Of a stretch of 64,000 nucleotides of DNA, positions 8,972 through 17,227 are shown piece by piece; positions within the stretch are counted from its first letter, which is position 1; every line of letters starts with the position of its first letter. Made by a program: the position numbers and the translations under genes. The DNA is from a bacterium. Its GTDB lineage: Bacteria; Verrucomicrobiota; Verrucomicrobiia; Limisphaerales; RI-55. The DNA lies in NCBI GenBank assembly GCA_016124235.1, contig WGOC01000014.1, forward strand, positions 1 through 64,000, written 5' to 3'. Under the pieces are notes generated by a model. It saw only the letters and a program-made list of their open reading frames with translations, was not told where the DNA came from and searched no databases.

Positions 8972-11900
8972 ATGAAAGTCCTGCATTCGACCTGCCGATT
9001 CGTGTGCGCCCTGTTGTTTGGGTGTCTAATCACCACTTCCCATTTTGCCATTGGCGGCGAATTGCCTCGTCCCACGGTGATCCTGTTAACCACGTCGCCA
9101 ACTGCCTCGGAAAGCGGTTCCGAGAACGGCCAATTCCTGGTGGTGCGGACGGGGCCGACGACCGACCCGTTGACAGTGTTTTACACTTTGTCCGGGTCGG
9201 CTCAAAACGGCGTCGACTACGACACTCTTCCCGGACAGGTGACGATTCCGGCCGGAGATTCGTTTGCGCCCGTTTCGATCACTGCGATCGATGACCAACT
9301 CGTGGAAGGAAATGAATTTGTTGTCGCGACTTTGAACGAAGGCCCCTACGCGAGTCCAATACCGCCCTACGTGATCTGCTGGCCGCAGCGAGGCGTCGTC
9401 ACCATCATCGACAACGACAAAGTTGAAAACGATCCTCCGCACGTCGCCATCACCAACCCACCCAACGGCGCGGTCATTCCCGGCCCGACCGACATCGTCC
9501 TCACGGCGCGCGCGTGGGATCTAGACGGCCACATCGAATCCGTCGAGTTTTTCGCAAACGGTCAAAGCATTGGCGTCGCGAACAATTGGTTGCCGCTTCG
9601 ACAAGCAGCTCTCAGCGCTGAGAAGGGGCCTTCCGATCAAATCGCCACACTCGGTTCAGATCTTTACCCCGGCTTGGAAGTCCAACGATTTGACGGTACC
9701 GACGTCGAGATTCTGCCGCACAACGCGTTTCGCCTGAAATGGGACGACGTGCCCGCCGGTGACTATGAACTCGTGGCCGTCGCGACGGATAACGACGGAG
9801 CGTCGACCAAATCCGCACCCATCAAGATCACCGTTCTGCCGCCGCCGCCACAAACCATCGTCAATGTGGTGGCGCGCGATCCGATCGCGTCCGAAGGCGG
9901 ATCCACTGCAACCGATCCAACGCTGCCGGCAGTTCAGGACACCGCGACGTTTGTGATCCGCCGCACCGGACCAACCGATCGTCCGCTGGACGTTTTTTAT
10001 AAACTGACTGGGACGGCCGAGAATGGCGCGGACTTCGTGGAACTCCCCACAATGGTCACGATTCCTGAAGGCTCGAGTTTTGCGAAAGTAGTCGTGGAAC
10101 CGATCGATGATACGCTCGTCGAAGGTCCGGAAACCGTCGTGCTCTCGCTCGTCGAACCTGTGTGTCCCGCGGTGTTTCCGCCGCCGCCCGAATGTTATCT
10201 GGTCGGCCGACATGGCCGCGCTCGCGCGGTCATTCGTGACAATGATCAACCAATAGACAATCTGCCGCCGCGCGTCGTGATTGTGCGACCGGACGACGGA
10301 AGCATCTTTCGCACACCGGCCGACGTAACGATCGTTGCTGATGCGCACGATCGCGACGGTCACGTTGTTTCGGTCGAGTTCTTTGATGGCGAGGAGAGTC
10401 TGGGCGTTGTCATGAATCCGCCTTTGCTGCTTCGTCCGTTGGGCGACACCGGTGCGACGGAACCCGTGCTGCAGCCGTTTGTTTTCACGTGGCAGAACGT
10501 GCCGATTGGCGACCACGTTTTGCGCACGTTGGCCACGGACGACGGGGGCGCCACGACTTGGTCGTGCCCGATCGAGATCAAGGTCGTCGACGTTCAACGT
10601 CCTCCGGTTGTGACCATCAACACCATCGACGGCGACGCGCGAGAACAAAGTCCGTTGATTGATGCAGTACCGGACACGGCGCGTTTTCAAGTCCAACGGA
10701 ATGGTTCCACTGAACATGCGTTGAAGGTCTTTTATCGCGTCGGCGGCACCGCCGAAAATGGGAAGGATTACCAACCGCTGAGAGGTTCGGTCGTAATTCC
10801 GGTCGGCGAAAAAACCGCCGACATCGTGGTTGATCCGATCGACGATAATCTCACCGAAGGCGACGAGAGCGTGATCATCCGATTGGTGCCTCTAAATATT
10901 GATGTATTGGCCGACGCACAACCGCTGGACCTTCCGCCTTACATCGTCGGCGATCCATCGATCGCCCGCGCGATCATTCACGATAATGAGCCGCCGCCGG
11001 CCAATCAACCGCCCAAAGTGGCGCTGATCGCGCCGCTTGATGGCAGCATTTTTGTCCGGGGCGACGACATAAGACTGGTGGCGGAGGCCGGCGATCGCGA
11101 TGGCCACGTGACACAGGTGGAATTCTTCGCGAACGGGGAAAGCGTTGGCGTCGTCCCCGCTTTGGACTCTTCAACCACCGATGTATCGGATCATCTGTTT
11201 CGCCTAGCCTGGCCGAAGGTTCCAATTGTAATGTATGAATTATCTGCCGTCGCAACCGACGACGATGGCGCCACCGCCGCTTCACAGCCGATCCAGATCA
11301 AAGTGATTGATCCCTGCAACGGTACGCATGTTTGGATCTCAGCAATCGACCCAATCGCGACCGAGCCGCAAGTGTGGCCGCCCGGTGTCATGGCTCCGAT
11401 CATGGCGCCGGACACGGCAACGATTCGGATCAACCGCCGGGCATGCGATGTGAGCGCACCGTTGGAAGTCCACTACAAGATTGGCGGTACAGCTGAAAAT
11501 GGCGTCGATTATCAAGCGTTGGATGGACTTGCCATCATTCCGGCCGACGCCTGGCATATTGATATCACGATACTTCCCTTGGACGACAAATTGGTCGAAG
11601 GCACCGAATCGGTTGTGCTCGCGTTGCAACCGCCACCGTGTTTGCCCGATGACACGGGCGCGATGAGTCCTGGTCGCTGGGTCGTGGAAGGCTCGGGTGA
11701 AGCCGCCGCCTTCATTCGCGACAACGACAGCGCAGAGAATCAATTTCCGAAGGTCGCGATCACTCAACCAGCCGACGGCGCTTCATTTCCGCTGCACTCG
11801 CCGATCGAAATTGATGCCACCGCGCTCGACCCCGACGGCTGGGTGCCCAAGGTCGAATTCTTTGCCAACGGCGTGAAGATTGGTGAACAGCAAATCGTGT

Positions 11901-13405
11901 TTATCCGCGAGCCCGATCCCGGTCAGCAACAGTCGTTCTCATTCGTTTGGGACAATGCCGAAGCTGGCGATTACACACTCGTGGCCCGGGCGATCGACGA
12001 CAAAGGCGCGATGAGCAAGAGTGAGCCAGTTCACATCAAGGTGATTGATGAGTATCCAATTTCCAAAGTCGTCGTGCTCGCCACTGACCCGATCGCGTCA
12101 GAAGGTGCGACAGATTGGAACACTGCGGATTCTGCGCCCCACACAGCGACGTTCAGAGTTTATCGGACGGAAAGAAACGATCTGCCTTTGGAAGTTTACT
12201 ACCACCTTGGCGGCACCGCGGAAAACGGGGTGGACTACCAACAACTCAGTGGTCACGTGACCATCCCGACCGGTGAGTGGTCCGCGCCCGTGGTGGTTGA
12301 CCCGGTCGACGATCAAATAGTCGAGGGCATTGAGACGGTGGTCCTTGAACTGGCACCCGTCGCTTGCCCGGCAATCTGGCCGCCCTCGCCAGATTGCTAC
12401 GAGATCGGCTGGCCGTCACGCGCCGTTGCGTTCATTCGCGACAATGACCAGGACGCCAATCGTCGGCCCAAGATTACCCTGACCCAACCGATGAATGGCG
12501 ACACCTTTGATGCGCCTACAAGCATCGATATCCGCGCGCGCGCCAAGGATCCCGATGGCTGGGTGCGATTGGTCGAGTTCTACGACGGACACGAAAAGAT
12601 CGGCGAAGTGCCGATGAACTTCATCCAGGAGCCGCCTCCCGGCCAGGAGCAGGTCTTTGAATTTACGTGGTCTCAGGCACCCCTTGGCGGGCATGTCTTG
12701 ACCGCTGTTGCGACCGATAATCACGGCGCAAAGTCGGTGTCTGATCCGGTTGAGATCAAAGTCGTCAGTCCCGACGGGCCACCAGTTGTAACGATTCACA
12801 CCCGCGATCCGTACGCGCACGAAGGCGGACCGAATGGCGCACCCAATATCGCCCGTTTCCGAGTCAAACGAACCGGCGCCACCGACAGTGATTTGACCGT
12901 TTACTACCAGATCGATGGCAGCGCCACCAACGGCAAGGACTACCAGGAACTCAGTGGTGTGGTTACAATTCCCGCCGGCCGTCATTCGGCTCCCATCGTG
13001 ATCAATCCAATCGACGACGACCTCGCCGAACGAATCGAGACAGTGATTCTCAAACTCGTCGTACCACCCTCGATGGCCAACGTATCGATTGCGAACACGC
13101 CTCCCTACATCGTCGGTCGGCCCGGCCGTGCGGTCGGCTACATTCTGGACAACGATCGCCCGCGCCCGAACTGCATCGAACTGCCAAACGGAATGGTCAG
13201 TTTGTGCCTCGGTGGCAAAGAGGGCGTCAGCTACGCGATCGAAGTCTCAACGGACCTGAAGCATTGGCAACGCGTCGACACAAATACGGTCAGAAATGGT
13301 GGTCAACTCGACTACGTCGATCCCGATGCAGCGACTCATGACCAACGCTTCTACCGGATCGTTGAGGCTCCAGACGATTTGCGCATTGAAGAAGAGCTTC
13401 CGTGA
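8972..13405 (+). CDS. Giant secreted protein with six Calx-beta and five Ig-like repeats
   Basis: A 1477-residue protein with a signal peptide (HSTCRFVCALLFGCLITTSHF). About 245-residue units repeat. Six Calx-beta domains begin near residues 32, 293, 543, 786, 1028 and 1270; each shows the pattern TAENGxDYxxL, then TIPxG, then IDDxLVEGxE and a closing IRDNDQ. Five Ig-like (Big_7 type) domains lie between them (SVEFFANGQSIG, LVAVATDNDGA). The acidic loops of the Calx-beta motifs suggest Ca2+ binding. The tail (SYAIEVSTDLKHWQRVDTN, then FYRIVEAP) is typical of secreted verrucomicrobial proteins. Likely a surface adhesin or matrix protein; no enzyme domain is seen. It is transcribed alone between two copies of a 63-bp repeat. 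Confidence 0.85.
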   Translation: MKVLHSTCRFVCALLFGCLITTSHFAIGGELPRPTVILLTTSPTASESGSENGQFLVVRTGPTTDPLTVFYTLSGSAQNGVDYDTLPGQVTIPAGDSFAPVSITAIDDQLVEGNEFVVATLNEGPYASPIPPYVICWPQRGVVTIIDNDKVENDPPHVAITNPPNGAVIPGPTDIVLTARAWDLDGHIESVEFFANGQSIGVANNWLPLRQAALSAEKGPSDQIATLGSDLYPGLEVQRFDGTDVEILPHNAFRLKWDDVPAGDYELVAVATDNDGASTKSAPIKITVLPPPPQTIVNVVARDPIASEGGSTATDPTLPAVQDTATFVIRRTGPTDRPLDVFYKLTGTAENGADFVELPTMVTIPEGSSFAKVVVEPIDDTLVEGPETVVLSLVEPVCPAVFPPPPECYLVGRHGRARAVIRDNDQPIDNLPPRVVIVRPDDGSIFRTPADVTIVADAHDRDGHVVSVEFFDGEESLGVVMNPPLLLRPLGDTGATEPVLQPFVFTWQNVPIGDHVLRTLATDDGGATTWSCPIEIKVVDVQRPPVVTINTIDGDAREQSPLIDAVPDTARFQVQRNGSTEHALKVFYRVGGTAENGKDYQPLRGSVVIPVGEKTADIVVDPIDDNLTEGDESVIIRLVPLNIDVLADAQPLDLPPYIVGDPSIARAIIHDNEPPPANQPPKVALIAPLDGSIFVRGDDIRLVAEAGDRDGHVTQVEFFANGESVGVVPALDSSTTDVSDHLFRLAWPKVPIVMYELSAVATDDDGATAASQPIQIKVIDPCNGTHVWISAIDPIATEPQVWPPGVMAPIMAPDTATIRINRRACDVSAPLEVHYKIGGTAENGVDYQALDGLAIIPADAWHIDITILPLDDKLVEGTESVVLALQPPPCLPDDTGAMSPGRWVVEGSGEAAAFIRDNDSAENQFPKVAITQPADGASFPLHSPIEIDATALDPDGWVPKVEFFANGVKIGEQQIVFIREPDPGQQQSFSFVWDNAEAGDYTLVARAIDDKGAMSKSEPVHIKVIDEYPISKVVVLATDPIASEGATDWNTADSAPHTATFRVYRTERNDLPLEVYYHLGGTAENGVDYQQLSGHVTIPTGEWSAPVVVDPVDDQIVEGIETVVLELAPVACPAIWPPSPDCYEIGWPSRAVAFIRDNDQDANRRPKITLTQPMNGDTFDAPTSIDIRARAKDPDGWVRLVEFYDGHEKIGEVPMNFIQEPPPGQEQVFEFTWSQAPLGGHVLTAVATDNHGAKSVSDPVEIKVVSPDGPPVVTIHTRDPYAHEGGPNGAPNIARFRVKRTGATDSDLTVYYQIDGSATNGKDYQELSGVVTIPAGRHSAPIVINPIDDDLAERIETVILKLVVPPSMANVSIANTPPYIVGRPGRAVGYILDNDRPRPNCIELPNGMVSLCLGGKEGVSYAIEVSTDLKHWQRVDTNTVRNGGQLDYVDPDAATHDQRFYRIVEAPDDLRIEEELP

Positions 13406-13504
13406 GGAATGCACACGCCGGGCGCCAGGCCTGGTTCAGCACGCATTTGTTCGTTAGATTCGCGCTGAGGACTCATCGCGTTGCCGCCCGACCTCCGTGT
13501 CCTC

Positions 13505-13525
13505 CCGGGCTGAACGACAGCCCGG
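13505..13525 (+). terminator. Probable terminator hairpin of the Calx-beta gene
   Basis: CCGGGCTG-AACGA-CAGCCCGG, an 8-bp perfect stem with a 5-base loop, followed by ACGTTTTCTG. It lies 100 bases after the stop codon at 13405. The short T-run makes it a moderate terminator candidate. Confidence 0.5.
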
Positions 13526-13567
13526 ACGTTTTCTGTCGGATCTTCGCCGACTCAAGGCCAGAGCCCC

Positions 13568-13631
13568 CGGTCAAATTCGCCCACCGGCCCGCTTGGCCCT
13601 GGGCGTTTTTCCCCACTGGACGTCCTTTTTG
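13568..13631 (+). repeat. 63-bp dispersed repeat, copy 2 (right arm of terminator missing)
   Basis: It matches the copy at 8784-8846 from CCGGTCAAATTCGCCCACCG onward, with scattered substitutions. The left-arm-like part CCCCACTGG is present, but no CCAGTGGGG follows, so the terminator formed by copy 1 is broken here. Confidence 0.7.
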
Positions 13632-13876
13632 AAACTCCGATTGAGAGCCATATAAAAGCGTAATCCATTGATGGATAAGGCATTAATGAATACAAACATC
13701 AAACTGGCACGATGTGAGGTATCGGCGGGCACAGTCTATCGCGACGCGCCCCAATGAAAAACCTGCAACCAACTCACGATCCAGATCGCAACTGGATTGG
13801 AGCTTTGTCCGGCGTCGGCTTGAGTTCGCGACGAACTGTGAGTCGCTCGGTGATTTGGCAGCGCACGCGTTGCTTT

Positions 13877-14035
13877 CAGGCCGGTTTTTTCCGCGATTCG
13901 ATTCAAACCAGGTGACAAGCGAAGCGTGAATTTGTGTGGCCACGCATCCCCTGGAATCTGCCAAAGCAGATGGCTTGGTTCAGCGCAAGCGAACCTTCCC
14001 CGGAGCCGGATCGAATCGCGGAAAAAACCGGCCTG
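13877..14035. repeat. Long inverted repeat (28-bp arms) upstream of polA
   Basis: The left arm at 13877-13904 begins CAGGCCGGTTTTTTCCGCG. The right arm at 14008-14035 is its reverse complement and ends CGCGGAAAAAACCGGCCTG. By eye 27 of 28 positions pair. The arms enclose about 103 bases without a gene. The structure could be a small non-autonomous element or a pair of palindromic-repeat units. Confidence 0.75.
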
Positions 14036-14159
14036 ACAATTCGTCCCGCGTCATCAGCCACGCGCGCGCAGCTGTTTGGTCAGAGACCTCAGCCTGTTGA
14101 CATCCCGGGCCGACCGGAAAAAGTTGGGCGGTCGCGGAGTGCACTGGTAGCGTCCGCGC

Positions 14160-17048
14160 ATGTCCAAAAGGCTCTTCCTTCTCGACGGCATGGCATTGGC
14201 CTACCGTGCGCATTTTGCGTTCATCAGCCGGCCCATCATGACGTCAAAAGGAGTGAACACCTCCGCGTTGTTCGGTTTTACCAACACGTTGCTGGACATC
14301 CTGAAGAATCAACAACCCACCCACCTTGCGGTTGCCTTCGATACCGCTGCGCCCACCGCACGGCACGAGGAATTCAATGCCTACAAGGCGCAACGCGAGG
14401 AAATGCCCGAGGATCTTTCGTACGCCCTGCCCAACATCAAACGCCTCTGTGCCGCCATGAACATTCCGGTGCTAGAACTCGACGGATACGAAGCCGACGA
14501 CATTGTCGGCACACTGGTGCGTCGCGCTGAAAAAGAAGGCTATGAAAGCTGGATGGTCACGCCGGACAAGGACTTTGCCCAACTGGTCGATGAGCACACT
14601 TTCATCCTGAAACCGGGCAAAGGCGGCAGCGATGCGGAGATCATAAAGCTGCCCGAAGTGCGCGCCAAATGGGGCGTCGAACGCCCGGAACAGGTGATCG
14701 ACATTCTGGGGCTCTGGGGGGATACGGCGGACAACATTCCGGGCATCCCAGGTATCGGCGAGAAGACGGCCGCCAAATTGATTGGCGAATTCGGCAGCGT
14801 CGAAAACCTCCTCGCCAACACCGAAAAACTCAAAGGCAAACAAAAGGAAAAGGTCGAAACGCATCGTGAGCAGGCGTTGCTCTCCAAGCGACTGGCCACG
14901 ATCAATTGCGAAGTTCCGTTGAAGGTCAAACTCGACGACTTGAAGGTGCAGGATCCCGATGCCACCGCCCTTCAGGAGCTGTTTGTGGAGTTTGAATTCA
15001 ATTCGATCGGCCGGCGGATGTTTGGCGAAGAATTCAAAGCAGGGCGCGGATTTGAAGAAGGTGGGACAGGCATCCTGCCGGTCTCGGAAAACCAGTCAGA
15101 AACCACCGGCGCGCCAGCAGATCTCGGCCAAAAACTAAACTCGACCGCCGCAGAAGACCGACCAGACGCCGGTCCTGCCTTGCAGGCAAATCTCAAAACC
15201 ATCGCCGATGTCCCGCACAACTACGAAACCGTTCGCACGGCGGCGGATCGCAAAAAGCTCGCGGGCAAATTGTCCAAGCTGAAGTCGTTTTGCTTCGATA
15301 CCGAAACGACCGGTCTTGATCCGCAAACCTCCGTTCTGATCGGCTTGTCGTTTTCCTGGAACGCGCACGAAGCGGTTTATGTGCAGCTCGCCGACGGGCA
15401 GATTCACGAGGAGGATCTGTTCGCCAAAAACGAAGAGGCCTCGATGCGAACGCAGGCGCTCGCCGCGCTCGAGGAGTTCCGGGATGTCTTTGCCAACGAC
15501 AAGATCACCAAGATCGGGCACAATCTTAAGTTCGACCTCAACATGCTGCGCTGGCACGGCATCGAGGTTCGAGGAGCGATCTTCGACACGATGTTGGCGC
15601 ATAGCCTGGTCGAACCCGATCAACGTCACGGCATGGATTATCTGGCCGAGGTTTATCTCGGTTACACGCCGGTTTCGATCACGAAGCTGATCGGCGAAAA
15701 GAAGACCGAGAACATGGCGAACGTGCCGCTCGATCAACTCGCCGAATACGCCGCCGAGGACGCCGATGTCACGTGGCAACTCCATGAGCTGCTCAAGCCT
15801 TTACTCAAGGAACGCGGTCAGGAAAAAGTGTTTTACGAGATCGAATCACCGTTGCTTCCCGTGTTGGTGGACATGGAATGCGAGGGGATCCGGATCGATT
15901 CCAGCGCATTGGCTGAGTTCAGCCAGCAATTGGAGAAACAGATGGTCGCGCTCGAAGCACGCGTTCACCTGATCGCCGGCGACCCGTTCAATTTGAATTC
16001 ACCCAAGCAGCTCGGCGAAGTGCTGTTCGAAAAACTAAAACTCGTCGACAAACCGAAGAAGACGCGGACCGGCCAGTATTCAACCGACGAACAAACGCTC
16101 CTCAGCCTCGCGAATGAACACGAGATTGTCCGATCGCTGCTCGAATACCGGACGGTTTCCAAATTGAAGTCAACCTACGCGGACGCGTTGCCGCAGACGA
16201 TTTCGCCGCAGACCGGCCGCGTGCACACAACCTTTCAGCAAGTTGCCACGGCCACCGGCCGGCTGGCTTCGAACAATCCCAATCTTCAGAACATCCCGAT
16301 CCGCACCGAGCTCGGCCAGGAAATTCGCCGCGCATTCGTGCCACGCGACGATCAACACACGTTGCTCTCGGCAGACTATTCGCAGATTGAGTTGCGCATC
16401 ATTGCCGCCATCAGCAAAGACCAGGCGATGCTCGAAGCATTTGCGAGTGGCGAAGATTTTCACACCGCCACAGCGGCACGGGTATTTGGAGTGGAACTGA
16501 AAGCCGTCGACAGCGAACAGCGGCGCAAGGCGAAGATGGTCAATTTCGGCATCGCCTACGGCATTTCGGCATTTGGTCTTTCGCAGCGTCTGGGCATTCC
16601 GCGCGCGGAGGCGGCACAAATCATCGAGCACTATTTTACCAGCTTTCCCGGAATTCGACGGTACATGGACGACACGATCGAGTTCGCCAAGAAGACGGGA
16701 TACGTGGAAACCGTCACCGGCCGACGTCGTTTCATCCGCGACATCAATTCCGCCAACGGCACCGTCCGCGGTCAAGCGGAGCGGTTTGCGATCAACACGC
16801 CCATCCAAGGCACAGCCGCCGATATGATCAAGCTGGCCATGTCCGCGATTCACCACGAACTCAGCCAACGGAAGTTGAAGACGAAGCTCTTGCTGCAGGT
16901 TCACGATGAACTGGTTTTTGACGTGCCGATGCCCGAAGTCGACGAAGTTCACCAATTGGTCGAGGACAAGATGCAGCACGCGCTCGATCTCGGCGTGCCG
17001 ATCGTTGTGGAGATCGGAACTGGAAAAAACTGGTTGGAAGCGCATTGA
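14160..17048 (+). CDS. polA: DNA polymerase I
   Basis: A 962-residue protein with all three Pol I domains. The 5'-3' exonuclease covers about 1-290 (FLLDGMALAYRAHF, ELDGYEADDIVGTL, DTADNIPGIPGIGEKTA). The 3'-5' exonuclease covers about 345-540 with intact acidic residues (FDTETTGLD, IGHNLKFDLNML, YAAEDADVTW), so proofreading is expected. The polymerase domain shows motif A (DYSQIELRI), motif B (RRKAKMVNFGIAYGIS) and motif C (VHDELV). It replaces RNA primers and fills repair gaps. The linker at about 300-345 is encoded by an inserted dispersed repeat (GGTGILPV at 301-308). The ATG at 14160 fits the family start. Confidence 0.97.
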   Translation: MSKRLFLLDGMALAYRAHFAFISRPIMTSKGVNTSALFGFTNTLLDILKNQQPTHLAVAFDTAAPTARHEEFNAYKAQREEMPEDLSYALPNIKRLCAAMNIPVLELDGYEADDIVGTLVRRAEKEGYESWMVTPDKDFAQLVDEHTFILKPGKGGSDAEIIKLPEVRAKWGVERPEQVIDILGLWGDTADNIPGIPGIGEKTAAKLIGEFGSVENLLANTEKLKGKQKEKVETHREQALLSKRLATINCEVPLKVKLDDLKVQDPDATALQELFVEFEFNSIGRRMFGEEFKAGRGFEEGGTGILPVSENQSETTGAPADLGQKLNSTAAEDRPDAGPALQANLKTIADVPHNYETVRTAADRKKLAGKLSKLKSFCFDTETTGLDPQTSVLIGLSFSWNAHEAVYVQLADGQIHEEDLFAKNEEASMRTQALAALEEFRDVFANDKITKIGHNLKFDLNMLRWHGIEVRGAIFDTMLAHSLVEPDQRHGMDYLAEVYLGYTPVSITKLIGEKKTENMANVPLDQLAEYAAEDADVTWQLHELLKPLLKERGQEKVFYEIESPLLPVLVDMECEGIRIDSSALAEFSQQLEKQMVALEARVHLIAGDPFNLNSPKQLGEVLFEKLKLVDKPKKTRTGQYSTDEQTLLSLANEHEIVRSLLEYRTVSKLKSTYADALPQTISPQTGRVHTTFQQVATATGRLASNNPNLQNIPIRTELGQEIRRAFVPRDDQHTLLSADYSQIELRIIAAISKDQAMLEAFASGEDFHTATAARVFGVELKAVDSEQRRKAKMVNFGIAYGISAFGLSQRLGIPRAEAAQIIEHYFTSFPGIRRYMDDTIEFAKKTGYVETVTGRRRFIRDINSANGTVRGQAERFAINTPIQGTAADMIKLAMSAIHHELSQRKLKTKLLLQVHDELVFDVPMPEVDEVHQLVEDKMQHALDLGVPIVVEIGTGKNWLEAH
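15060..15187 (+). repeat. Dispersed GGCA/TGCC repeat inserted in frame in polA
   Basis: The stretch from GTGGGACAGGCATCCTGCC to a distal CCGGTCCTGCCTTGCAGGC encodes the linker residues from GGTGILPV to about ALQAN. Its core GACAGGCA-n-TGCC matches the intergenic palindrome at 40102-40120. Composition differs from the flanking polA sequence (many Ser, Thr and Gly). It lies exactly between the two exonuclease domains, where an insertion would be tolerated. Confidence 0.65.
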
Positions 17049-17227
17049 TGGGATTTCCAGCGTGAATCCGACCGCCTTCCACAGGCGCAACTTGTTCGCG
17101 CTGTGGAGGTAACATCCCAGGCACTACCCGCAGCTCGATTCACCTTTCCGACCCTTCTGTTGGCCAGAGACTTGAAAACATCCGCTTGCCGCGTGCGGGT
17201 GTCCCGTTGTAAAGGTGCCGCCAAGTC

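Larger units (their letters stand above)
13406..14159. other. Gene-free spacer before polA
   Basis: About 750 bases with no credible gene. It holds a hairpin at 13505-13525, copy 2 of the 63-bp repeat at 13568-13631, and a long inverted repeat with arms at 13877-13904 and 14008-14035. Short frames on both strands here have random composition. The polA promoter must lie in the last part, but no clear consensus is visible. Confidence 0.65.

Noticed and set aside
9656-10774. 372-codon open frame antisense to the Calx-beta gene
   Set aside because: It lies over conserved repeat units of the sense gene and repeats only because they do.
8972-13405. Calx-beta repeats considered as CRISPR-like or DNA-level tandem repeat array
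   Set aside because: The repetition is at protein level with a period of about 735 bases and diverged DNA, and it is open throughout as one reading frame.
8784-13631. Calx-beta gene considered as cargo of a composite transposon
   Set aside because: The flanking repeats are only about 63 bases, contain no transposase and show no target duplication.
13402-13632. 76-codon frame overlapping the Calx-beta stop
   Set aside because: It runs through the hairpin and the 63-bp repeat, with random Pro/Arg-rich composition and no ribosome binding site.
13683-13964. Short frames on both strands in the polA upstream spacer
   Set aside because: They are translations of the inverted-repeat element; composition is random.
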